Origin: Bacteroidales bacterium
Lineage (GTDB): Bacteria; Bacteroidota; Bacteroidia; Bacteroidales; F082
Reading direction: 5' to 3'
Assembly: GCA_020853175.1 (NCBI GenBank)
Contig: JADYZK010000232.1
Coordinates: forward strand, 1-6,858
DNA: 6,858 nt
Under the pieces are notes generated by a model that saw nothing but the letters and a program-made list of their open reading frames with translations, did not search any database and was not told the DNA's origin. Positions 1-5,896 of this stretch are shown piece after piece. The position numbers and the translations under genes were made by a program. The stretch's first letter is position 1; every line of letters begins with the position of its first letter.

Positions 1-1
1 C

Positions 2-304
2 GAAAGAAAACCATTCGGCAGTCGTGATGACGCTCCACGCGAAAGAAAATCATTCGGCAGTCGTGATGACGCTCCACGCGAACGCAAACCTTATGGCAGT
101 CGTGATGACGCCCCACGCGAAAGAAAACCATTCGGTAGTCGTGATGACGCCCCACGCGAAAGAAAATCATTCGGCAATCGTGATGACGCTCCACGTGAAA
201 GAAAATCATTCGGCAATCGTGATGACGCTCCACGCGAAAGAAAACCCTACGGCAGCCGCGATGACGCTCCACGCGAAAGAAAACCTTATGGCAGTCGTGA
301 TGAC
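2..304 (+). repeat. 39-bp in-frame tandem repeat (7 full units plus one 30-bp unit)
   Basis: Units start at 2, 41, 80, 119, 158, 197, 236 and 275, and the last is truncated at 304. Each full unit encodes a variant of ERKPFGSRDDAPR. Only a few positions vary: Pro/Ser at 4, Phe/Tyr at 5, Ser/Asn at 7, plus synonymous changes. The array probably continues left of the window. Because 39 is divisible by 3, copy-number change would not shift the frame. There are no spacers, so it is not a CRISPR array. Confidence 0.97.
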
Positions 305-1102
305 AACAGATCCAAAGGTGGCAGGCCAGAAAAACGTAAACGAATAGAAAATACGGACGAAGTTCCCGGAAGAAATCCGGAAAGAAAAGAGGTCATCCGT
401 TTGAATAAATACCTCGCTGATGCAGGCGTTTGCTCAAGACGTGAAGCCGATGTGCTCATCCAAGCCGGAACGGTAATGGTGAATGATGTAATCGTCACCG
501 AAATGGGAACCAAAGTGCATATCACTGATAAGGTAAATTATGGCGGACAAACGCTGCGCCGCGAAAAGTTGCGCTATGTGTTGCTCAACAAACCCAAAGG
601 CTATATCACCACTTCCGATGATCCCTTCGATCGCAAAACGGTGATGGAGTTGGTGCAGGGCGCTTGCACCGAACGTATTTATCCGGTGGGTCGCCTCGAC
701 AGAAACACCTTGGGTCTTTTGCTGCTCACCAACGATGGCGATTTGGCCAAACGTTTGATGCATCCTAAGCATGGCGTAAAAAAACTTTACCACGTTGAAC
801 TGGACAAGCCGCTCACCAAACACGACCTCTTGCTTATAAGCGAAGGCATTGAACTTGAAGATGGTGTAGCCGAAGTAGATGCCATTTCTTATGTCAGTAA
901 AGATGAATCGAAAACAGAAATCGGCATCGAAATCCACTCCGGAAAAAACAGAATCGTTAGACGTATCTTTGAACAGTTGAACTATAAAGTGGTCAAACTC
1001 GATCGGGTGATGCTTGCCGGTTTAACCAAACTCGATTTAACACGAGGACGCTACCGCCATTTAACCCCGGCTGAAGTGTCGCTGTTGATGCGTATCAAAT
1101 AG
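2..1102 (+). CDS. rRNA pseudouridine synthase, RsuA/RluB family, with repetitive N-terminal extension (5' partial)
   Basis: The frame is open from the left edge, so 366 residues are visible and the true start lies outside the window. Residues 1-101 are 13-residue repeats rich in Arg, Asp, Glu and Lys. Residues 102-133 are a charged linker. An S4 RNA-binding domain starts near residue 133 (LNKYLADAGVCSRREAD). The catalytic domain follows, with the family hallmark GRLDRNTLGLLLLTNDG; its Asp233 (codon 698-700) is the expected catalytic aspartate. The C-terminal block has the SGKNRIVRR motif and a typical end, RYRHLTPAEVSLL. Members of this family convert one uridine of 16S rRNA (RsuA) or 23S rRNA (RluB/E/F) to pseudouridine in the cytoplasm; which site applies here cannot be decided from sequence. 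There is no methionine before residue 159. A TTG at 401 could serve as an internal start giving only the 233-residue core, but the upstream frame is uninterrupted and clearly coding. Long charged N-terminal tails on this enzyme are common in Bacteroidota, as far as I recall. Confidence 0.93.
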   Translation, partial: ERKPFGSRDDAPRERKSFGSRDDAPRERKPYGSRDDAPRERKPFGSRDDAPRERKSFGNRDDAPRERKSFGNRDDAPRERKPYGSRDDAPRERKPYGSRDDNRSKGGRPEKRKRIENTDEVPGRNPERKEVIRLNKYLADAGVCSRREADVLIQAGTVMVNDVIVTEMGTKVHITDKVNYGGQTLRREKLRYVLLNKPKGYITTSDDPFDRKTVMELVQGACTERIYPVGRLDRNTLGLLLLTNDGDLAKRLMHPKHGVKKLYHVELDKPLTKHDLLLISEGIELEDGVAEVDAISYVSKDESKTEIGIEIHSGKNRIVRRIFEQLNYKVVKLDRVMLAGLTKLDLTRGRYRHLTPAEVSLLMRIK

Positions 1103-1222
1103 TTTTTGTTGAAATATTTAGAGGAATCAAGATTGAGTTACACTAAGCTTAATTTTTGAATCTCATTCACAGACTACCCTGAACAGGGATTAGGAATTCA
1201 AGATAAAAAAATCACTGAAAGG

Positions 1223-1253
1223 TTTAGCTTTATTGAATATAAGGCTAAATTTG
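1223..1253 (+). promoter_or_regulatory. Possible Bacteroidota-type promoter for the small lipoprotein gene
   Basis: TAAATTTG at 1246-1253 matches the Bacteroidota -7 consensus TAnnTTTG exactly. TTTA at 1223-1226, 19 bases upstream, is a one-mismatch match to the -33 TTTG element. Transcription would start near 1260, leaving a leader of roughly 80 bases before the ATG at 1342. The rest of the 239-bp gap between the pseudouridine synthase and the lipoprotein gene shows no gene and no clear terminator. The call rests on consensus matching only. Confidence 0.35.
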
Positions 1254-1341
1254 TGGTGTTCGTGCTAAAAGCTAAATTCTATCTTTTGCAGCAAGTTGAA
1301 TAAAGAACAATGAATTTCTAAAACCCTTAAAACATACCTTT

Positions 1342-1683
1342 ATGAAAACATTAGTGAAAATGAGTATCGTTGTATTATTCATTTCTTTTCTGTCAACGTC
1401 TTGCAAAAAAGACGAAAGCCTGAGTGACCTCGACACGATTGAACAAGAACTGAAATCCTTCACATCGAATAAGAATATTACAAAATGTACGATCAGAGAA
1501 TTTCAATCCAATGGATATTTTGATGTCATTTCCGAAAGTCCTTTTTCATTCAGCAATGGATTTATTGTTGTGACCAGAGCATATCCGTCAAGTTCCGTTG
1601 AATACCGATACAACTTACTCAACCTGTATAATTATTACAAAGGTGAAAGAAACATCCTTTACCTTGAATTTGTTAAGAATTGA
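1342..1683 (+). CDS. Small predicted lipoprotein of unknown function
   Basis: This 113-residue protein has a lipoprotein signal peptide: Lys near the start, a hydrophobic stretch (residues 8-17), then a lipobox ending LSTSC with Cys21 as the predicted lipidated residue. The mature start CKKDES has Lys followed by acidic residues, which resembles the surface-export signals described for some Bacteroidota lipoproteins, so surface display is possible. The remaining 90 or so residues are rich in Ser, Asn, Tyr and Phe, and I recognise no domain. The gene is visibly more AT-rich than its neighbours. It stands alone, with a promoter-like element upstream and a strong hairpin 28 bp after the stop. 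It could be a recent acquisition or a fast-evolving accessory gene. The ATG at 1342 is supported by the signal peptide. Confidence is high that it is a gene and low on function. Confidence 0.72.
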   Translation: MKTLVKMSIVVLFISFLSTSCKKDESLSDLDTIEQELKSFTSNKNITKCTIREFQSNGYFDVISESPFSFSNGFIVVTRAYPSSSVEYRYNLLNLYNYYKGERNILYLEFVKN

Positions 1684-1711
1684 AAGGCTTAAGTTAAAAA
1701 GTGACGAATTC

Positions 1712-1763
1712 AGAATTCAATATTCATCCCTCAGGTGCTGGATGAATATTGAATTCTTTCTTT
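1712..1763 (+). terminator. Perfect 18-bp inverted repeat followed by a T-rich tract; probable terminator
   Basis: Arm 1712-1729 pairs without mismatch to arm 1740-1757, enclosing a 10-base loop (CTCAGGTGCT). The downstream arm is followed by TTTCTTT. The hairpin lies after the lipoprotein stop (1683) and before the sigma-factor gene (1814), as expected for an intrinsic terminator separating two transcription units. The stem is AT-rich and longer than usual, so a small mobile-element relic or other structured element is an alternative. Confidence 0.6.
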
Positions 1764-1813
1764 GGAATAAAAAGATGATTTCTTTTGTCTGATCAACAGA
1801 TGTCGTCCAAATC

Positions 1814-2410
1814 ATGCGCAACTTCACTTCTGTTCCTGTAAAAAACAGTCCTCCCTTGCAATCTATGGAAGAGACGGAGTTGTTGCTTGCTGTAAGGCAA
1901 GGCCACTCAGCGGCCATGACCGAACTCGTTGAGCGCAACATTGCTGCCGTTTCACGGGTGGCCAAAGCCATGCTGGGGAACACGCCCGAGGCAGAAGATG
2001 TGGTGCAAGAGACGTTTATCCGCTTTTGGAGCCATCTCAACAGTTACCGCCACGAAGCCAAAATCTCTACTTTTCTCACGCGGATCACTATCAACCTCGC
2101 CATCAACGAAAGCCGTCGCCATCAAAAACGACAAGCCGTTGAGCGTCCGCTCGATGGATTGACGCTCAACCCTCAGCGGTTTCCGCAAACGGTGCAAAAT
2201 ACACCGGGCGATGATGCGGAGCATTTGCATACTGCTTTGCAGGAACTCGAAGAAAGCCAACGCGCAGTGGTGGCGCTTCGGTTGTTACAGGGTTATTCCA
2301 CCAAAGAAACAGCCCAAATCCTTGATATCCCTTTGGGAACAGTGCTTTCACGTCTTTCACGGGCACTCGATAAACTCAAGATAATCCTGACTAAATATGA
2401 CAACGTATGA
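1814..2410 (+). CDS. RNA polymerase ECF sigma factor (sigma-70 family)
   Basis: This 198-residue protein has the two-domain layout of ECF sigma factors. Sigma region 2 covers about residues 24-105, with the conserved core AEDVVQETFIRFW followed by a helix ending near LAINESRR. After a linker rich in Pro, Gln and Asn, sigma region 4 covers about residues 138-188, with the helix-turn-helix GYSTKETAQILDIPLGTVLSR. It would direct core RNA polymerase to a specific promoter set. The first 17 residues lie outside the domain, so the ATG at 1865 (MEETELLLAV) is an equally plausible start and gives a more typical N-terminus. The stop codon overlaps the start of the next gene (ATGA at 2407-2410), implying translational coupling with its probable anti-sigma partner. 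Upstream, TTTG (1761-1764) and TTTCTTTTG (1779-1787) only loosely resemble a promoter. The target regulon cannot be deduced. Confidence 0.93.
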   Translation: MRNFTSVPVKNSPPLQSMEETELLLAVRQGHSAAMTELVERNIAAVSRVAKAMLGNTPEAEDVVQETFIRFWSHLNSYRHEAKISTFLTRITINLAINESRRHQKRQAVERPLDGLTLNPQRFPQTVQNTPGDDAEHLHTALQELEESQRAVVALRLLQGYSTKETAQILDIPLGTVLSRLSRALDKLKIILTKYDNV

Positions 2411-2811
2411 AAAAGTCAAATGAAAATATTCTGATAAAAGGGTTCCTGCATGAGCTCAGTCCCGAAGAGGAATCCTTGTTTCAACAGCTTTTGGAAGAAA
2501 AACCCGAAGCGATACAAACCCTGCATCAATGGGAAAAAGTGGTGCTTCGACTCCGTGGCTTTGAAGGGTCGCTGCGAAGTGGAGGACTTTTGGTTTCAAC
2601 CCTTGAGCGCATAAACCGGCTGGAAGCCTTGAAACAACTTCAATTCCAGCGCTACAAACTCATCCGCAACATCAGTTTTTCAACTGCTGCAGCCTTGCTG
2701 CTATTGCTGCTCTATGTCGTGCTTCAAGAAAATGCCCTCAACCTCAACGGACTTCTCGGCATCGCCGGATTAAAATCGGACGATTTCACCAATCTCCTCG
2801 CTAACTATTAA
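2407..2811 (+). CDS. Probable single-pass membrane anti-sigma factor
   Basis: This 134-residue protein has a cytoplasmic-type N-terminal half, a single hydrophobic segment at about residues 88-106 (AAALLLLLLYVVL) preceded by Arg and Lys, and a short 25-30 residue tail predicted to be periplasmic. The start, GFLHELSPEEESLFQQLLEE, resembles the N-terminal helices of Bacteroidota anti-sigma factors, where a LSPEEE-type segment is common. There is no HxxxCxxC zinc motif, so it is not of the zinc-binding anti-sigma class. The 4-base overlap with the sigma gene and the topology are the main support for anti-sigma function: it would hold the sigma factor at the inner membrane until an envelope signal releases it. 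The periplasmic part is very short, so sensing may depend on the next gene's product. No specific family can be named with certainty. Confidence 0.75.
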   Translation: MKKSNENILIKGFLHELSPEEESLFQQLLEEKPEAIQTLHQWEKVVLRLRGFEGSLRSGGLLVSTLERINRLEALKQLQFQRYKLIRNISFSTAAALLLLLLYVVLQENALNLNGLLGIAGLKSDDFTNLLANY

Positions 2812-2829
2812 ACGACAAAGTCACTCAAA

Positions 2830-3210
2830 ATGAAAACTAAAACAATCCTTCTTCTGGTGCTTACCTTGTTGATGGGAATCCTGATTGGAGCCTTAACAAC
2901 GGGGAGGGTAACCCGCTATCGTGTGGATAAAATCAAGTCGTGGAACACCCGCGAGGGCTTCCGAAATCACCTTTTCGACATCATGGAAGCCACCGAAATG
3001 CAGCAAAAAGCACTCATCCCGGTCTTGGATTCTTTCAGCGAAATGCACTGGCAGCTCATGAATAAAAATTGGGAAAACCAAAACAAATTTTACGACAGCA
3101 TGTACCAAACCATCCAACCCATGATGGATGAACAGCAGTTCGACCGACTGATGAATCACCGCAACAAAATGCGTCTGGATCGCGAACGCAAAAAGGAAAA
3201 ACGAAAGTAA
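2830..3210 (+). CDS. Membrane-anchored periplasmic protein, Spy/CpxP/CnrX-like (heavy-metal sensor/chaperone class)
   Basis: This 126-residue protein has an N-terminal hydrophobic helix (about residues 5-23) without a lipobox Cys or a clear cleavage site, so it is probably a membrane anchor. The rest is predicted helical, rich in Met, Gln, Asn and charged residues, and ends in a strongly basic tail (ERKKEKRK). Two segments resemble the repeated LTxxQ-type helices of the Spy/CpxP/ZraP/CnrX group: ATEMQQKALIPVLDSFSEMH (residues 54-73) and IQPMMDEQQFDRLMNHRNKM (residues 95-114). His and Met residues (His47, His73, His110) could bind metal, but no defined site is visible. It starts 18 bp after the anti-sigma gene and is the third gene of the operon. 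By analogy with CnrYXH it could be the periplasmic sensor controlling the anti-sigma factor; a periplasmic chaperone is the main alternative. The family assignment is by pattern resemblance, not a firm match. Confidence 0.72.
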   Translation: MKTKTILLLVLTLLMGILIGALTTGRVTRYRVDKIKSWNTREGFRNHLFDIMEATEMQQKALIPVLDSFSEMHWQLMNKNWENQNKFYDSMYQTIQPMMDEQQFDRLMNHRNKMRLDRERKKEKRK

Positions 3211-3220
3211 ATGATTGATT

Positions 3221-3234
3221 GTTAATGGTTAATG
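3221..3234. repeat. Heptamer direct repeat, two GTTAATG units
   Basis: Two exact 7-bp units lie head to tail, 10 bases after the stop of the Spy-like gene. They are short enough to be chance alone, but two further 7-bp arrays follow within 100 bases. Confidence 0.55.
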
Positions 3235-3250
3235 CACTTATCTCGCGTCA

Positions 3251-3278
3251 GTCACTTGTCTCTAGTCTCTTGTCACTT
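3251..3278. repeat. Heptamer tandem repeat, four GTCwCTw units
   Basis: Four consecutive 7-bp units read GTCACTT, GTCTCTA, GTCTCTT and GTCACTT. They lie in the middle of the convergent intergenic region and form the second of three neighbouring heptamer families. Confidence 0.75.
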
Positions 3279-3295
3279 TCAAAACACTCTTCTCT

Positions 3296-3330
3296 GTTCA
3301 CTATTCACTGTTCACTGTTCACTCTTCACT
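3296..3330. repeat. Heptamer tandem repeat, five nTTCACT units
   Basis: Five consecutive 7-bp units read GTTCACT, ATTCACT, GTTCACT, GTTCACT and CTTCACT. The last unit overlaps the first two bases of the minus-strand stop codon (3329-3331). On the minus strand the unit is AGTGAAC. The region between the two convergent genes holds no clear terminator hairpin. Confidence 0.88.
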
Positions 3331-4174
3331 ACTGAATATGCTTTTCCTCCACCTGAAGAATCTCATAAGTGTCAGCATTATAGACAAATACGATGATAGA
3401 AACATGCTCTATGTTGTAAACACTGCTCAATGAATTGGTATAGGATTTTGTAAACTCGGCACCTGTGGTGCTTTGTCCGGCCATGGCGAGGTCTTCGCCC
3501 CAGCTTCCGTTCAGGCTTTCACGCAGCATGTGCCGATGCACATAATCAGGAATGGTAGCTCCACCCAAAGAGGCGTCGTTGTTGCGTTGGGCGCTCACAA
3601 TGCTGTCTTCCACCACACAGGCAATCACCTTTAAGGCGGGGTCTAAAGCTTGGGTGATTTTAGCTTTGAGGTCCACTTTCAAACTTCTGTTGGCCGTGTT
3701 GTAATCGGTAACAACTTCTAATTGAATAGAAGCCTTGTCTTCGATGACGGCTGCTACGCTCGAGCCCCAATCGCCGTTTTCAACGGTATAAACACCTTGT
3801 GATTTTTGTCTGTTGACCATCCCTATGGGGTTTCCGGCTGCCGACATCCCAAAGAAGGTATCCCAAGCATTTCCGGCTTCGGTGCGATAATCGGCGTCGA
3901 AAGGAGCTGTTTTCGGCTCGGCAAAATAACCGGCGTGTATGGCCATCAGGATGAGTTTGCCTTGGTAAAGATTGACCAGCTCAACAGCTTTTTTGGCAGC
4001 GGTCGGACAATTCACGCAGGTGTGGCCTGTATAATCTTCCAACAGCACTTTACGCGTTTGTTCTGCTACCGGCCCATCGGTGCCTTGTTTGTAGGGCGGC
4101 TCAATTTTGTCGCAGGCCACAAAGCCCAAACCAACCAACACGATGATGATAAGATTTTTATAACTGTTTTTCAT
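3329..4174 (-). CDS. Omp28-like outer-membrane lipoprotein with thioredoxin-type CxxC
   Basis: The ATG at 4174 gives 281 residues. A TTG twelve bases further upstream also keeps the frame open, but it abuts the previous stop and adds only MSSS, so the ATG is preferred. The signal peptide has a hydrophobic core (residues 7-17) and a lipobox ending GFVAC with predicted lipidated Cys21. The mature part begins with LLEDYTGHTCVNCPTAAKKA, a thioredoxin-like redox motif with Cys53 and Cys56. AGNPIGMVNR (Pro116) fits the cis-Pro loop of that fold. The C-terminal half ends in beta-rich segments (HVSIIVFVYN). The overall pattern matches the Omp28-related family first described in Porphyromonas gingivalis, as far as I recall. 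Family function is unclear; a thiol-redox or adhesion role has been considered. It follows the DUF6029-like gene by 12 bases and is the last gene of the minus-strand run. Confidence 0.88.
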   Translation of the reverse strand: MKNSYKNLIIIVLVGLGFVACDKIEPPYKQGTDGPVAEQTRKVLLEDYTGHTCVNCPTAAKKAVELVNLYQGKLILMAIHAGYFAEPKTAPFDADYRTEAGNAWDTFFGMSAAGNPIGMVNRQKSQGVYTVENGDWGSSVAAVIEDKASIQLEVVTDYNTANRSLKVDLKAKITQALDPALKVIACVVEDSIVSAQRNNDASLGGATIPDYVHRHMLRESLNGSWGEDLAMAGQSTTGAEFTKSYTNSLSSVYNIEHVSIIVFVYNADTYEILQVEEKHIQ

Positions 4175-4186
4175 GGAGCTGCTCAA

Positions 4187-5860
4187 TTAAAAATTAGTAG
4201 AAATGGTAAGTGTTAGACCGCTGGAAGCCGGAACTTGACGACATACGCCGCCCACGCAAACCACGCCTTCGCTTTGGCGACCAAAAGTTAGGGCCAAACG
4301 GGTGCTTTCGCGGGTATAGCCACCGGAAACGGTATAATAATGGTTGCGCATCTCCGTGTCGGGATTGCCGTAATTGTATTGGTCGGCGACAGCCAAAAAC
4401 CATTTGGGAGCGATGGTGTATTCCGCCATCAATGCAGCCCAATCACCTTCGTCTTGCTTGGTCCAAAGGGCCTGGGCCTCAACCCGCAACGCATTTCGGC
4501 TGGTGAGCCGGTAAGTGAAATCGGCCACTCCAACGTGTGCTTCCACTGCCGGATCGCCGGTATGGCCTTCGATGGTAGCGATATCGTAGAGCAGATTCAT
4601 GTATTGCACGGTTCCTTTCAGCTTGCTGTTGAAACGTTTTTCAATCTCGAAATTGATGTCGCGAAAGAAAATATGCTTTGAAACCTTGAAAAAATCAGAA
4701 GTATAACCCAGTGTTCCTGCTGCTCCAATTAATGTACTGTTGTCGTCAACAATGGCGTTGCGCACAATGTCATTTACCTGACTGTAATTGAGTGCCAGGC
4801 CGGTTCCATATTTTCCGCCGAGGAGGCTTCCTTTAGGGATTTTATAATTCACCTGAAACTGCAAACCCATCTCGCCATTGGGTTGGGTGGCGTATGGATA
4901 TTTGGCTGTAAGGCTGTAAGCATGAATGCGATTGATAGGAGGTAAGAAATTAATATCTAAGGCATTGGATGAAACAGCGCGATCGGATTTAAAGCTCATA
5001 TTGTCCACCCTTTTCAGTTGAAGCACTACGCCTAAGCCCTTTTGCGAGTAAGAAAGTGAGCTTAAAATGGCCTGTCCTTCCTGATAAATGAAATTATTCG
5101 ATGACGAAGGATCATTGATTTTGTAGGCATATTCGGTCATTAAATTGAAGTTGCCTGCGCCCAAGTTAAACCGACCTGAAAAAGCGCCCACGTTCTCGGG
5201 CAGATTGTAAATAGGGTCGGCATCTCGTTGGTATTTGCTCACGGCACTGGCGCCAAGGCTGAGCCTTACGCCTGCCGATTCCCATCCGGTGATGGCATCG
5301 TTGAGGTTGAAATCGGCATCGGCTCCCCTGACAAGACCCCGACTGTTGCGTTCATATTTTTGCCAAAAAAAACGCTGTGTGCCATAGATGCCTTTTAGGG
5401 TCAGCCCTTTCATGGGATAAAGCACCACACGCATTCCGTTCATGGAATTGTCATAGCCCAGCGTCCACTCTTCGTAAGTTCTAAAGATGAGGCCGTTACC
5501 AAATTGTTCGTAAAAATTACCCACTGTAACCTCCACCAGGTCGGTGCTGTAAGAAGCCCACAGATAAGGAAATCCATTGCCTTCCTGACGGGGATCGAAT
5601 CCGGCCATAGGGCCAAGAAAAGCTTCGTACCTCATACCTGCCTTGAATTTTCCAAGGGTGTAGATGATGTTTCCAAAGCCATTGATACCCACCTTGCGGC
5701 CTGCAATGGTAGAATCGGTGATGCCTATGGCGGCATCGGGACGATAAAACTGCACATCGGTTTGGAAGCTGCCGTTGACGGTGGCATTGTTTATAAAATC
5801 TTGTGCCTCTACCGCCGAAAACAACAGCAGTGCAAGGAGTGAAATCATCAGTTTTCTCAT
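4187..5860 (-). CDS. DUF6029-like outer-membrane beta-barrel protein
   Basis: This 557-residue protein has a cleavable signal peptide (MRKLMISLLALLLFSAVEAQ, cleavage likely after Ala19 or near it). The mature chain is almost entirely alternating hydrophobic/polar beta-strand segments with many Gly, Tyr, Phe and Asn residues, and it ends in Phe (TLTISTNF), the standard C-terminal signature of outer-membrane barrels. The start DFINNATVNGSFQTDVQFY and the Cys-bearing end match my recollection of the Bacteroidota DUF6029 family; no biochemical function is known to me. I find only two cysteines, Cys535 and Cys540, in the motif CVGGVC just before the last strand. From barrel topology (C-terminus periplasmic) this loop should face outward. 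It starts 36 bp after the TlpA-like gene and ends 12 bp before the Omp28-like start, indicating an operon. ATG at 5860 is supported by the signal peptide. Confidence 0.87.
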   Translation of the reverse strand: MRKLMISLLALLLFSAVEAQDFINNATVNGSFQTDVQFYRPDAAIGITDSTIAGRKVGINGFGNIIYTLGKFKAGMRYEAFLGPMAGFDPRQEGNGFPYLWASYSTDLVEVTVGNFYEQFGNGLIFRTYEEWTLGYDNSMNGMRVVLYPMKGLTLKGIYGTQRFFWQKYERNSRGLVRGADADFNLNDAITGWESAGVRLSLGASAVSKYQRDADPIYNLPENVGAFSGRFNLGAGNFNLMTEYAYKINDPSSSNNFIYQEGQAILSSLSYSQKGLGVVLQLKRVDNMSFKSDRAVSSNALDINFLPPINRIHAYSLTAKYPYATQPNGEMGLQFQVNYKIPKGSLLGGKYGTGLALNYSQVNDIVRNAIVDDNSTLIGAAGTLGYTSDFFKVSKHIFFRDINFEIEKRFNSKLKGTVQYMNLLYDIATIEGHTGDPAVEAHVGVADFTYRLTSRNALRVEAQALWTKQDEGDWAALMAEYTIAPKWFLAVADQYNYGNPDTEMRNHYYTVSGGYTRESTRLALTFGRQSEGVVCVGGVCRQVPASSGLTLTISTNF

Positions 5861-5896
5861 GGGGGAGTTTGCCTTAAAATTTACGCCAAAGAAGGG

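Noticed and set aside
2..304. Regular repeats suggesting a CRISPR array
   Set aside because: The units are directly head to tail with no spacers and encode part of a protein.
24..347. Open frame of 107 codons through the 39-bp repeats in a different frame from the pseudouridine synthase
   Set aside because: A 39-bp unit keeps every frame open once it lacks stops; the frame continuous with the S4 and catalytic domains is the coding one.
434..937. Minus-strand open frame of 167 codons opposite the pseudouridine synthase
   Set aside because: It is antisense to the conserved S4 and catalytic domains and its translation shows no recognisable motif.
1177..1188. CCCT-GAAC-AGGG hairpin after the pseudouridine synthase gene as its terminator
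   Set aside because: The stem is only 4 bp with no following T tract, 75 bases after the stop.
1223..1276. Inverted repeat TTTAGCTTT / AAAGCTAAA around the promoter-like element
   Set aside because: Nine AT-rich base pairs separated by 36 bases can arise by chance in this AT-rich gap; no supporting signal.
1761..1787. TTTG ... TTTCTTTTG as promoter of the sigma-factor operon
   Set aside because: The downstream element lacks the TA of TAnnTTTG and the spacing is short; possible but too weak to list as a feature.
1598..1792. Plus-strand open frame of 64 codons overlapping the lipoprotein 3' end and the hairpin
   Set aside because: It is out of frame with the lipoprotein, runs through the inverted repeat and has no recognisable protein features.
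4175..4186. TTG at 4186 as start of the Omp28-like gene
   Set aside because: The ATG at 4174 gives a standard lipoprotein signal peptide; the extra MSSS adds nothing and the TTG abuts the previous stop.
3806..4681. Several plus-strand open frames opposite the Omp28-like and barrel genes
   Set aside because: They are antisense to well-supported genes, have no domain or signal sequence, and match the usual shadow pattern.
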